This document shows, piece after piece, positions 20,601 to 31,400 of a stretch of DNA of 48,876 bases (position 1 is the stretch's first letter; the number at the start of each line of letters is the position of its first letter). Under the pieces are notes generated by a model. It worked only from the letters and a program-made list of their open reading frames with translations, was not told the DNA's origin and ran no database searches. The translations under genes and the position numbers were made by a program. Origin of the DNA: Halocafeteria seosinensis (taxonomy: Eukaryota; Sar; Bigyra; Bicosoecida); the NCBI GenBank assembly GCA_001687465.1, contig LVLI01000183.1:1-48876 (forward strand), given 5' to 3'.

Positions 20601-23600
20601 AGACGTCGGCAACTCTGGGAACTTATCCGAAATCCGTGGGAAACTGTATCGATACAATGAGACGTACTCATGGTCGCGGGAAGTATGGGCCGTAAATGAT
20701 GGGGCTAGCCTTCCGGTATTACGATTCCAATTGCCATTTCCCTCGATTTCGCCAAATCCTTCGACAACTCCTAGCCCCAGTACAACGCCGAGCTCTACGG
20801 CATGTGCTGGCAGTACAATGTCAAGTACAGCCTCGAGGACGTCCCGTAAAACTAGTAGCGCTTCTCCTCTTCCTTCACCCGTAGACTTACGGTCATCAAT
20901 TATTTCAGGAATGGAGGCGTGTTTCAAATATTTTGGTGGATTGAAACTGTTTACGCTTAACTGCAGTGTATTGCATTGGATCAGTCAAGGATACTCAGCG
21001 ACGACCCATATTTCTCTCTCATCAAATGAAAAATTTGATGGTGGCACGAACTCAATCATTGACTTCTCTGGTATCACCGAATTCAAAGGACTTTTTCGAG
21101 TGAGTGACCGTGTCCAGTTGTTTGATGAGGCTCCATTGATTGGGAACGTACATACAGTGAATGGTAGCCTTGCAAGTGAAGCAGGATATATCTTGCAAGC
21201 GGAACAACGATTCTTTATTGTGGATTCTTGCAGCTCGACAGGTTTTATAGGCGACAGAGGAGGTGGCATTTGTGGAGAAAGGTGTGGTTCCAACAGTGGC
21301 CATGTAGTCATAAGGAAGTCACATTCCACTGGCCCGATAGCAGGACTAATGGCTGGCGGCATTGCAGGAGGCCAAACAGGGAGATACAATGGAAGCTGTC
21401 GCATAGAGGGGTGCCACTCCGAAGGGATCATTGTAGGTGCTGGGGCCGGAGGACTATGCGGTGGGGCTTGCGGCGAGCAGTTCGGACGACTTAAGATTAG
21501 TACCTCGTACTCTACTGGTGTGATCTTGGGGAAATCGTCTGGGGGCATAATCGGCCTGGCTGCAGGAAGACTGGAAGGCCGCTTTCGCATCACGAAGTGT
21601 TATTCCACAGGAGCTATTGAAGGATCTTTTTCTGGCGGAATTTGTGGAGCATCTGCAGGTATCATGAATGGAAACGGTGCGATCACGCGATCGTTTTCTG
21701 CGGGTCTTATTCGAGGCATGGGAGCTGGAGGTATTGTTGGGTCGAATGCGGCTGCTATCAACGGGTTCTTGAGTGTTGACGAAAGTTATAGCACTGGCGA
21801 GATATTGGCGGAGTCTAGCGGTGGAATTGCAGGAGGTAGTGCTGCCGCCAAAGGGGGCACAATGCGTATTTTAAACTGCTACACTACAGGGCAGATTTCC
21901 GGAGTATCTGCTGGAGGAATATGCGGGGGGGAGACAGGAGGTAGTCCGACGAGCGCTCCAGGGGACGTTGTGATTATGAATTCATATTCTTCTGGGAGTA
22001 TTGAGTTGCCGTATGCTGGAGGGCTAGTGGGAAGCACACTCAATGGTACTACTGGAGTTGTGTATTCGGTGTATGATGGGCACGGGCCGACGGATTCGGT
22101 TGTGGGCAAGATGGGAGGAACACTGGCGACCAACACAGGGAACTCCAGAAACTTGTCAGACATCGTAGGAAAACTTTATGCTTATAGCGAGACTCAGTCA
22201 TGGTCTCGTGAAATATGGACTGTCGTTGACACTGAACAACTCCCAATACTCCGATTCCAGCTGCGCTTGGAGAGCCCTAGCCCTCCTCCAAGCATGTCGC
22301 CAAGTACGACGCCTTCTGTTACAACCGAAGCAACCAGTACCCCAACAGCCTCTCCTTCGCCACGAGATTTACGACAATCAATCATCGTGGGAACGGAATA
22401 TTGCTTCGGGTACGATGCGAGGAGAAAATCTTTTAGCCTTGTCTGTGGAATTTTGGGTTGGAAATCTAGAGGATACTCATCTGGCACCTACATTTCTTTG
22501 GGCGCAAATGAACAGTTCGACGGAGGCAAGGATAGCATTATCGATTTGACAGGGATTTTCGAGTTCGAAGGGTTGTTCAGGGTTCTGGAGAGTGTGACAT
22601 CTTTCGACGAAGCACCTACAATTCGGAACGTTCACACCCAGAATGGCAGCATTGCTCGCGGAGGAGGTTTTATCGTACAGGCTGAGCAGAGGTTCTTTAG
22701 TGTGGACTCTTGCAGCTCATCAGGAGCTATATACGGGGGTGGTATATGTGGTTCTGGATGTGGTCGGGATTACGGCCAAGTTGTAATATCGAACTCTTAC
22801 TCCACGGGAAGAATTTGTCGGGGTGGTGGCATCGCCGGAGGGAGCTTGGGAAAAAACTATGGCATCGCTAATATCACCGAGTGTTCTTCTACTGGAGCTA
22901 TCGAAAACCGAGGAACGGGCGGGATTTGTGGGAGTTTCTGCGGACTTGACTATGCCCGTGTCTACATGTCTCGGTGCCACTCTAGTGGGGACATTCTCGG
23001 CCCTTGGACCGGAGGAATAGCTGGGATGCAGTTGGGACTGAATCACGGTCATGTCGAAATAGCTCACTGCTATTCCACCGGGCGCATTCAATGTGGAGCT
23101 GGAGGTGGAATTGCTGGGTCATGGACTGGCCAAGAGTCTGGCTATGTCCATATTTCACGATCGTACTCGACTGGGGATATCTCTACTGATGCCCTAAGGA
23201 GCGGCGGTATTCTGGGTTTTCTTGCAGCGATAGACAAAGGAACTGTTATTGTTCAGGAATGCTATAGTACTGGAGAGATTGCAGGCAGGGAAGGTGGTGG
23301 TATCGTCGGTGAGGAGGCAGCAGCACGAAACGGTACGGTACGTATTTCTAACTGTTATACCACTGGAGACATTACCGGCTTTGAATCAGGTGGCATATGC
23401 GGTGGTCATACTGGTGGACGAAACATGCATCACCCCTCAGGACGAGTTTTTGTTGCCAATACCTATGCCTCTGGATCGATCCTATCTGACACTTCCGGGG
23501 GTATTGTTGGAAGTGTCGTCAATGGCACGACGAGTATCCAATATTCTGTGTTCAACGGAACAGAACCAACGGATTCCTTAGTGGGAGGTTTCGGAGGTGA

Positions 23601-25308
23601 GCTGGCAAATGATGCAGATAATTCTAGGGACCTAGACGATATTAGAGGTAAACTGTATCATGTGGGCAGGATACCAGTGTGGTCAGAAGAGATATGGTCG
23701 TCCGGTGGTCAACGCCGACTTCCCATATTGCGGTTTCAGATACCAAGAAGGAGTAGCCCAAGCCCTTCGCCCACGTCGACGATTACGCCTTTGGCTACCA
23801 CTACGTCTTCAGTAACGTCATCTGCCGCAATGGCTCTAGTGTCTTCAGTCTCTCATACTCTATCAGCTACTATCTCATTTACTGCTAGTACCGGTAGTTC
23901 CTCCGAAGTTAGTCCATCAGAGTCTTCTTTGCCGTCTCCAACTAGTGCATTCTCCAACAACGGTTCTGCTGCGTTCACGGTATCGGTATTACCGCACGAC
24001 GGCGGCAACTACACAGCGACCACTACTGCTTCTCCCCTTCAGTCAGTAACTGGATCATCGGTTCCTTCATTGGTCTTGATCACCAGTAGTACTAGCGTAT
24101 CGCCAACTTGGTGCAGTTCAAGCAACTCTACTCGTACTGTTTCTCCTAGCGACGATTCCAACCGTGTCCCGGCAGGCTCTACAAAGCGCCAGAAAACGAC
24201 AATATCAGTGATGGCTCAGATAGGCTTGGTCGTTTCCTTCAGTGCATTGGGCTTCTTCGTTTTGGTCTTTATTGCTTATCGTAGACGACGCAATACAACT
24301 TTGGCGCAGGGATGCAATGATCCGAAGTCGATGTACGCATCGCAATTAGGAATCCCTGTGGCTAACTTCAGAGTAATTTCGCAGCGTAACAGAAGTACCG
24401 GAGAGCCTTCATTCCCAATCCATTTCGCAGGATCAGCACCTTATAAACAGGAATATGCGCATCTTAGCACTGTGAGGAAAGAAGAAGATTCGAGAGTTAC
24501 CTCTATCGGTGATACGTACGGTATAGAATTGGCGCAGATAAATCCTTTGGCAACTTCCAAGGATGCGCGTCAAGCGACAAATGTTTCGACTGTTACCGAT
24601 GCTTACCAAGCCACAATCCAGAATAAGTTTTCACTGAGCAAAAGCACCGCTGTGCATAGGACGATTCACTATCAACAAGTTGCTGAAGCAACTGCCGGAA
24701 CGAATGGAGTCGAGACGTTCAGCGTAGACAGCGTGCCCACTTCTCAATTAGCATCGATGAAAGCTCCGCAGGTGTTCTTCGTAGATCTGGGGACACAGAG
24801 CTCTGGGTCAAGCGGGAATGTGCGAATTGTCTCCGTTGCAGCTCCAAATCTGGCAACTGCGGGGAGACGCAATTCGCAAATGGAGAGCAGGACGATTCGA
24901 GTAGCGCTGGTAGAGAATATTGATACTTCTGGAATGGGAAGAATTGATCGAACCCGCCTGAAGCTGAGGCAATGGAAAGCGAAGCTACTCGCCGAGCCGC
25001 CACCTCTGGTAGAAATTGAGATGGACACTGAGGATAGTGACGATAACGTTGACAGTTCCTTGGCCCCGGCGTCTGCTCAGCAACTCCGTTTTGCGAGGAT
25101 CAACCAGACAAGCGCGCGCCATGCACTTTCAGAGGAAGCCAAAGAATATCAGCAGAATTCATTCAAAGGTGGTCGTGTTGCAAAGAAGGAATTTGCTCCA
25201 TCCTTACCGTCTTCCTTCGAAACTACTTTGGGAGTGGTATCAACTAGAACTCGACAAAAGCGAACAAGAAAGGCCTCCAAGAGGAAGTCGTTACTCCAGA
25301 CAAAATGA
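17668..25308 (+). CDS. Giant four-module GLUG-repeat transmembrane protein
   Basis: 2546 residues in one intronless frame from ATG 17668. After a charged N-terminus, a hydrophobic signal (about residues 32-52) leads into four complete copies of the family module. They start at about residues 54 (FDLRQSIMDGSEPCF), 566 (KDLREPIISGSETCF), 1072 (VDLRSSIISGMEACF) and 1566 (RDLRQSIIVGTEYCF). Each has an N-cap, about 10-12 GLUG repeats (GGICG..CG, CYSTG.I, SGGI.G) and a C-cap ending LRFQL. Short Ser/Thr/Pro linkers separate modules 1-4. A longer stalk (about 2030-2170) precedes the membrane helix (IGLVVSFSALGFFVLVFIAY, about 2187-2206). The basic RRRRN stop and a tail of about 340 residues follow, including YASQLGIPVANFRV, IDTSGMGRIDR, LRQWKAKLLAEPPPLVEIE and a Lys/Arg-rich end. 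The modules arose by internal duplication. The role is probably cell-surface adhesion or recognition (inference). Confidence 0.92.
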   Translation: MVALFTGNRKMSSKEAKCSRREPPGWNSGYCQLFSVYMLLWSSITIFCLPVAAFDLRQSIMDGSEPCFTYNETEKLFELRCNSLEWSSAGYEHNTYISLHANEMFDGGEHNVIDLTGIDEFQGLFLIDSASVGTFEEAPLIRNVHTVNGGLASGAGFILQAHSRFSIVDSCSSSGSIGLDSGGICGSECGVAGQVLITNSYSSGTIQGDRAGGITGRNTGQVQGRVKITHCYSTGTIRGSDTGGICGSGSGLGGGEIEISHCYSTGAMPHARSGGISGSKTGQNHGRVDITNCHSTGLISGGGVGGICGSSAAYEHGRVTIIRSYSRGDIAGENSGGILGENAAEVNGVVQVEECYSVGKISAQGSGGVCGPYVGKWKGSARISNCYSWGSLTAADTGGICGKEVSGNLSILNSYAAGLVHGSGSGGIISSIYSSIDGVVGIRYSVYNGQGNGSLIGNNGGVTVHEEGNSMDLADITGKLYTTEGQQVWSETSWSIVASDELLQLRFQLLAIPSRSPSSMPTSTPTASMTRLFSATPSSTESLTPSASPHSSKYPTATPTPSTFPKDLREPIISGSETCFRYLEGRRVFEQICKVLNWEVNRYSRETYISLSANETFEGSNGTVIDLTGVDLFEGLFRATGDVQSLEEAPLIRNVHVTGGSLARGAGYILQREQQFFQIESCSSSGSINDYGGGICGERCGLSGGLILITNSHSTGQIAGNLAGGIVGTEGAAVGGKVIIKDCYTTKVIEGIGAGGIIGAGSGRDGGNVEIWDCYSTGNISSRYAGGIAGASTGSFHGRVCITNCRSIGIVAGEGAGGICGTSTAFANGNVTVARSYSTGAIHGESSGGIVGSRAAVHSGFVSIEECYSTGKIFGDSSGGIAGGETARDAGVLRISDCYTTGRISGFSSGGVCGADIGRDGGYMYMLDSYASGVILSDNGGGLVGSVIGGTTEVKFSVYNAQSLSNSLVGPTGGEIAVDVGNSGNLSEIRGKLYRYNETYSWSREVWAVNDGASLPVLRFQLPFPSISPNPSTTPSPSTTPSSTACAGSTMSSTASRTSRKTSSASPLPSPVDLRSSIISGMEACFKYFGGLKLFTLNCSVLHWISQGYSATTHISLSSNEKFDGGTNSIIDFSGITEFKGLFRVSDRVQLFDEAPLIGNVHTVNGSLASEAGYILQAEQRFFIVDSCSSTGFIGDRGGGICGERCGSNSGHVVIRKSHSTGPIAGLMAGGIAGGQTGRYNGSCRIEGCHSEGIIVGAGAGGLCGGACGEQFGRLKISTSYSTGVILGKSSGGIIGLAAGRLEGRFRITKCYSTGAIEGSFSGGICGASAGIMNGNGAITRSFSAGLIRGMGAGGIVGSNAAAINGFLSVDESYSTGEILAESSGGIAGGSAAAKGGTMRILNCYTTGQISGVSAGGICGGETGGSPTSAPGDVVIMNSYSSGSIELPYAGGLVGSTLNGTTGVVYSVYDGHGPTDSVVGKMGGTLATNTGNSRNLSDIVGKLYAYSETQSWSREIWTVVDTEQLPILRFQLRLESPSPPPSMSPSTTPSVTTEATSTPTASPSPRDLRQSIIVGTEYCFGYDARRKSFSLVCGILGWKSRGYSSGTYISLGANEQFDGGKDSIIDLTGIFEFEGLFRVLESVTSFDEAPTIRNVHTQNGSIARGGGFIVQAEQRFFSVDSCSSSGAIYGGGICGSGCGRDYGQVVISNSYSTGRICRGGGIAGGSLGKNYGIANITECSSTGAIENRGTGGICGSFCGLDYARVYMSRCHSSGDILGPWTGGIAGMQLGLNHGHVEIAHCYSTGRIQCGAGGGIAGSWTGQESGYVHISRSYSTGDISTDALRSGGILGFLAAIDKGTVIVQECYSTGEIAGREGGGIVGEEAAARNGTVRISNCYTTGDITGFESGGICGGHTGGRNMHHPSGRVFVANTYASGSILSDTSGGIVGSVVNGTTSIQYSVFNGTEPTDSLVGGFGGELANDADNSRDLDDIRGKLYHVGRIPVWSEEIWSSGGQRRLPILRFQIPRRSSPSPSPTSTITPLATTTSSVTSSAAMALVSSVSHTLSATISFTASTGSSSEVSPSESSLPSPTSAFSNNGSAAFTVSVLPHDGGNYTATTTASPLQSVTGSSVPSLVLITSSTSVSPTWCSSSNSTRTVSPSDDSNRVPAGSTKRQKTTISVMAQIGLVVSFSALGFFVLVFIAYRRRRNTTLAQGCNDPKSMYASQLGIPVANFRVISQRNRSTGEPSFPIHFAGSAPYKQEYAHLSTVRKEEDSRVTSIGDTYGIELAQINPLATSKDARQATNVSTVTDAYQATIQNKFSLSKSTAVHRTIHYQQVAEATAGTNGVETFSVDSVPTSQLASMKAPQVFFVDLGTQSSGSSGNVRIVSVAAPNLATAGRRNSQMESRTIRVALVENIDTSGMGRIDRTRLKLRQWKAKLLAEPPPLVEIEMDTEDSDDNVDSSLAPASAQQLRFARINQTSARHALSEEAKEYQQNSFKGGRVAKKEFAPSLPSSFETTLGVVSTRTRQKRTRKASKRKSLLQTK

Positions 25309-25413
25309 GTTGCGGGATTCGTAATCCGCAAGACTATCCCATATAAAAATAAGTGTTTTCTCCAAATCGACATTATCATGTGTATTATTATGCTTCTTTC
25401 GCATGTGCCACAT
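25309..25413. other. Convergent 3' ends
   Basis: Only 105 bp separate the stop of the giant GLUG gene (plus) from the stop of the BRWD-like gene (minus), so their 3' UTRs probably overlap or nearly do. The A/T-rich strings ataaaaataag (about 25343) and tgtattattatgc (about 25380) are possible polyadenylation contexts. Confidence 0.5.
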
Positions 25414-28400
25414 CTACTCATCGCTTTCTAACTCTAACTCGATGTCATCATCGTCGTCTTCACTACTCTCCTCATATTCCGAGCTCTCAGTACCACTATC
25501 TGCAATAGCAGCTCGACGCGTATTTCTACGGCGGCCTGTCCTACGCATACCGCCATTAGTGTTTGCAGCACTCTGTCCACTTCTGCTACTTCTACGTGGA
25601 TTTCCTCGTCGAGTGCTGCTATTTGAACGACCTCTGGCTCCACCACGTGGACGTCCGCGTTGAGTTGATCGTCTTCTACCAGGAGAGCTACTGGCTTGGC
25701 CTCGTCGTCGAATTCTGTTTCGTCGAGCTGGTTGTCGACGGGCGGTATAGGAATCATCACTACTGTCTTCACTCTCCAGCACGATTTCGTCATTGGCCGA
25801 ACCATTACGCAACCCGGTGGTACCGCTACCTTGGTTATTAACTATCTCGACGATGAATTGATCTATATCGACTGGCAACGTCGACGGGATCATAGGAAGG
25901 TCAACGCTCACTGGTGTTTGGAATTTTTCTTGAGCAGCCTGCAAAATTGGAGCCGCATATTGGAAAGAGCGTGCCGCTAGCATCCAGTACTTATCGCCTT
26001 CTTCATTAAACTTGATAGCGTTCGCATAAATGAGTTGTAGCTCCGCCGAGAACTTTTGAACAGTTGAGTATTGCCCGCTCTCAATTTCGCGTCTCATAGT
26101 CGTGTAATCTTGAGGAAATTTGATTTCATCATGGTAATCGGTAAAGTCCTCAGGTACGGGTTCGGAAAAGACAGAGAGCACATCAGCTTCTGCTACCCAG
26201 TCCAGTATCTTGTGGAAAGCTTGGGTCATGCTCGACGGAAGTGTTCCTGCAATTTCTTCAAGGCTTCGTTTCGACAGGTTGAAAATTCTAGTGTTGGCTA
26301 CGGCACCCTTGATCTCTTCGATGTTTTCTCCGATCTCCAATTGCGGCTCTGGTTCGGGCGATGGCTGTGAGACGGCTCGGCGACTGCCCCGAGTTTCTCG
26401 TAGTGACATACTAGCAAACTTCTCGTGGAAATCTCTGACACACGCAGTGGCTACAGCTATGATGTCACTATCAGGTTCATTAAAACTGGCGCAGTTGATA
26501 CGGATCAACTCAACGTCATTTAAGATCGACTCCAGTGATCGGTAGTAGTGCCTAATGAGGCGTTGGGCAATGCGGTATAAGGACATTGGAACTGGTACAT
26601 GCTTCGAGTACTGAGGAAATTGCGTGGCACTAACATCATAAAGGAACGATGCGTATTCTGGAACTTTCTTCAGTTCGAGGATAGTCTTCAGAGCCTTACA
26701 TCTCTGTTCTTCAGTCAGACTGCTGCGAAACTGGTACCGAACCATCGAAGAGTGGTTCTTCCATTGTTCCATGGGACTGGGCTCGCATCCAGCATAATCT
26801 TTGGAAGGCCTATCAGTTGTCGAAGGACCATTAATTTCCCATGGTGATACGAATTCATGGTCACCATTTTCTTCAAAGGTAACCGGTATAGAACACCAAA
26901 CACAAGGTAAACCCCTTTGCCTGTCGTCTCCTAGTTTTTTCCCTCTCGAGGCTGACACATCCGCTGTGTAGTAGGAGGCCATCTTAGAAAGAGGAACCGG
27001 CAGCAGAGATTTGATCTCAAATTGCTCTCCAAAGGTCGATTTCAGTTCCTGTACAAGCACGATGTAATTTGAAACTGCTCCCCAGATATCTTCTCTGACA
27101 TGTGGATCCAGTACGGTATCAGCCTTTTTCTCGACTTGTTGCTTCCACTTTGGATGATCTAGCGCGTCAACCTTCCGCATCACCAGCGCTGATGCGGCAG
27201 CTTCGACAGAGTCCTCGATACTCTCACAGAGTAACCTACCCTTCAGTGTCGGATTATTGGCCAATTTCAGCATAGATTCGGCTATTTGCGAATCACGGGA
27301 GGGTCGCTCAACGTCCAGTCTGGTGGCACTGTTGGCCGAAGCAGAGGACCTCGAACGAAGCCCCGGAGACAAAATAGCACAAAATGAAGAGGCGCCAGAC
27401 CAGCTTGTCGTGGCCGCTGAAGTAGAAGCACTTTCCACAGGAAATTGTTGAGCTTTAAGTATGTCATATCCCCCGTATCGTCCAAATACATCTTCTTCGC
27501 AACAATCCAAAGCACTCGCAACATCGATAAAGGGCACTTCCACTTTTGTTCCATCTTGCAGGCGGTTCATATTTTCCATTCCATGCTCGAATTCTTCGAT
27601 CAATACCAGGCAATTGACTCCCTCGTACTTAGCGTAACGGAGATCTGTCAGCGTCGTGCTTAATGTGTCGTTGGAGCTAACAGAGATATTCCCACAGCGT
27701 TTGGCTTCCAACTCAGGTAGAGAAACACAGCCATTGGGGCCGACGTATTGACGAAAGTACAAATCTGACTGCTCCACTTTAGTAGATTCCACACTTTGCC
27801 AAGAAACGTTACCACTACTGTCGGTAGTAGGAGCATGCGAAACACGAAGCGTCACTTCTAAAATGACGGCATAATCAGCCGCCATACCTTTTCGCCCTTT
27901 CCCGCTGTGCCCTTGGTCTTTGGCATCCTGCTGGTAACAGAATACGTAATTAATAGCAACCACGCTGCATCTGACATAACGCCATGATGCGGGCCATTTT
28001 TGCCAAGGAAACCTGTGGGACGGTTTTGAGCCTAAAGCACCATTGTCTATCCGACCAGCTCGTTCGCAATCAATTCCAAGCTCTCGGGAAGTAAGACGCA
28101 CTGTAATCTCTTTTGTTTCTCTCTGCCTTTTGGCACGCGTACTGGGACCACGTATGGTGGCATCTTGTCCAGATTGTTGACTAAAATCGCGACCATCATC
28201 GAAATAGTCAACCCCAAGAACTTCTGCATGGCCTTCTGGGAAATATATGACATCGTCCCCTATTTGGGGCAAATAGTTGCACGGCGTGGGGCGCGTCCGC
28301 AGCAACCACTCGTTGAAGTAGCGAGTGACTCGGCGGAAGGTCTTGGCTTCTAAGCTCGCTTCTGACTCATCTCGCTGCGGCTTAAATCCCAACCTGGTTA

Positions 28401-31400
28401 GACCAGAAGTAGCAGAGTTCAAGCCCTCAGCGGAATAGCACATACTACCTGAAATTAACGACTTCTGGCACTTATCCAAAAGATTTTCCCCCATAGCTTC
28501 ATCCACATGCGAGATACCCTGAATTCTGAGACCTCGAATACACGGCGCTACTCTCAAGTCATACGAAGCGCGGGCTACAACACTAGAAAAGAGCTGCGCC
28601 AATTGATCTTGCTCAAAGAATTCAGAAGCTGTTAGAGTAGATCGCTCCCGGACATTGTCCACCGTATCTGCAGATGCGTCTGATTCATCTGAGCTTCCTG
28701 CACTATCGTCCATCGAGTCACGAAGATGGATGGGCCTGGATGTTCGCCGACTGGAACGAGACCTACTAGGAGCTGCCGCTGCCGCAATTTGCCGGTGTGG
28801 TTCATCGTCGCTTTCATAGTCTGATGCTAATTCCATTCCACCATTTTGGTTACAGCGTACCCTGGATTCAATATGTTCCTCCATTAAGATGGACGAATTG
28901 CCCCCATCTTGTAGGTGAGAAGTACCACGAGAGTGAGACCGTGCGAATGCTCGAGCACGACGGGTAAGCTGCTGCAGATAACTCAAAACAGCATAGCGAT
29001 TCGAGTACATTGTCCGCGGATGCCGAAGTCCGGAATCTGCTGGTTGCGCGCGACCAGTCTGCGAGAGGGCATTTTCCATTCGTGTGCGCACATGACCCGC
29101 AAGTGGTCCATCTGCAGACTGACGAGCATTCAAGTGAACCGCGGATGTTTCCTCATCGGAGGAATCATCAAGATATTGAACGGGCTGAGTTCGTCTCCGC
29201 TCCTGCTGCCTGATTGCTGTTCTTCCAAGTCTCCTATTCGCGGACGTTCCATAGGATGCTTTAATATGGATAGCGCCCTCGTAGGATGATCCAGCCTTGT
29301 GATGAAACAGAGACTCCACCATATTCTTCAGGTCTATACTATCGTGACTCCGTGCTCCGAACAAGCGATCAGCGTGGTGGAGCGCTTCAATTATGTTTTT
29401 CGCTTGGCAGTCTCTCGTCAGGCGATTGTTTCTGTTGGCAGTGTGGCTGCGCCTATATTGGGGAACGAATCTCACCGGACCACAGAAAAGTCTTTGGTAG
29501 AAATGAGAGCTATATGTTACAACTTCTGCTTCGAAGGAGTTGTCCTCCGCATCCTTCTCTTCCACACAACAGTCAATTTCGGGTATGAAGGGGTAGTCTT
29601 CGAAAAATTCATTACCAATATTTTGCTCAGGCAGTAATTGGTGAGGTGGTACTTGGTGCGCCCGGTCTATGACGTTATAATATATATCACGCATTAAAGG
29701 CTCGTAATCCAGACTAAAATACTGAAAGAACGGCACTAGGTACAGGCACACTGCACTTTGCGTAGTACTCCTCAGCTCCATTCCGCTAGCAACGCAAGCG
29801 AGGTCTTCACCCACCGTTGCATGAGTGTCATGGTAGTGCAAGGACCATTCTACACCACCCACACCAAACCAGGTTACCCTTCCCTCCACATCAGTTACAA
29901 CGAAGCCCAAACCATCGTTTTGCCATTTAATATCCAGTACACCTGCCCGCTCGGAGGAAAACCTCATATCTTTGCATGCATGATACTTATTCGCGTCCAA
30001 AGACGAACTCATTGATTCTACGTGGACCTCACAGAAACCAGTGACACCCTCAGCACAGGTACTACTCTGCAATTGCACGACCGCACCACCAAGAAACGGA
30101 CGGCGATCGGAGCCGGAAGTCTTACTCTTCCTTTGTCTGGAGGAGCTATCACCAGCTTCACGAGTTCTGGGTACAAACGGCACACTAAGATCGGAGCTGT
30201 TTACTAAGCTTGGTCGATCTGAGCGGTCCTCAAGACGATGGAACTCAAATTGAGTCAGCGGCTGTGTCCGCAGTTCCCCACAATCCCAGATATTCAACCT
30301 ACCGTCCTGGCCACCTGAAAGGAAAATGTGTGGATCAAGAGGGGAAGGTTCGATAACAAAGACCGGTCCGTCATGGCCCGTAAATACACGCAGCAACTCC
30401 CCAGTGTGCGAACACCACACCTTCAACCGAATAAAGAAGTAGGACGACGCATCATCTTCCCATTTTGTTTCGATCATTATTCTCTGTGAAGAGATGATGC
30501 AAGAGTCATCTTTCGTCCATGCAATTTGGTCGATTTCAGGAACTGGAACTTCCTGCTTCCACCATGCGCTACGAGCAGTTCGGGAATGGTCCTTGCCTAC
30601 CCTTCCACAAAAGCCAAAACCGACATTTTCATCGCTATAATATGCGCTTTGAGCATCCCAAAACTGTGCGCTATCTTTTTTACCAATCGCCAGTACTTCA
30701 CTTTTGGAATCTGTTACTACACCGCCACCGCTTCCATCATGCAGATCCTCGATATTGCATCCTTCTTCGATGTTCTGGCGAATTTTCGATGCTATAGCAT
30801 TCCTGTCTTTCGACTTAAAGGCGTTCTGCAAATCGGCGTAGTCAGTCGCATACTCTCCTCTACGAGCGTCCAATATCAAGCATACATAGTCGTCATAGTG
30901 CCGACTAAACGTCCACACTCGCACAGTGCCATCCTTCGCGCCTGAAGAGGCCACCCTGTCTCCCGAATGACTGAAAGCAATGGAGTTGACTGTGCTAGTG
31001 TGGCCCTGGCACACAAGTCTTAACTCTGGCGATAACACTGCATCTTCTAAGACAGTAGCAGCAGATGTACTTCCATCACTCGTCGCAGAGGACCCGCCAG
31101 TTTCATAAGTACACCCTGTCCCCGTAGCGGTGGTGTGCTTACTCCTATGAAGCACATGATTGCTCATCTTTCCATATCCAGACACACGTGTTCTGCTTCT
31201 GCCATCTGAACTTGTGTCGACAGCTTCTTTATCGGAAGCTCGAATCACATTGTTGCACACTGTCCAACTCTTTGAGCAAGCATCTTGACTGCAAGAAGAG
31301 GATAGCAAAGAGTATATCCGCACTATACCATTTTGTGTTCCCGTGGCGATAACACCTCCTAAGGGGCTAACAGATACAGATGTAACCTTGGTTTCGCTAT

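Noticed and set aside
20985-21593. Long minus-strand open frame (202 codons) inside the giant GLUG gene
   Set aside because: Its Pro-rich repetitive composition is the mirror of Gly-rich GLUG codons; similar antisense frames occur opposite every repeat region.
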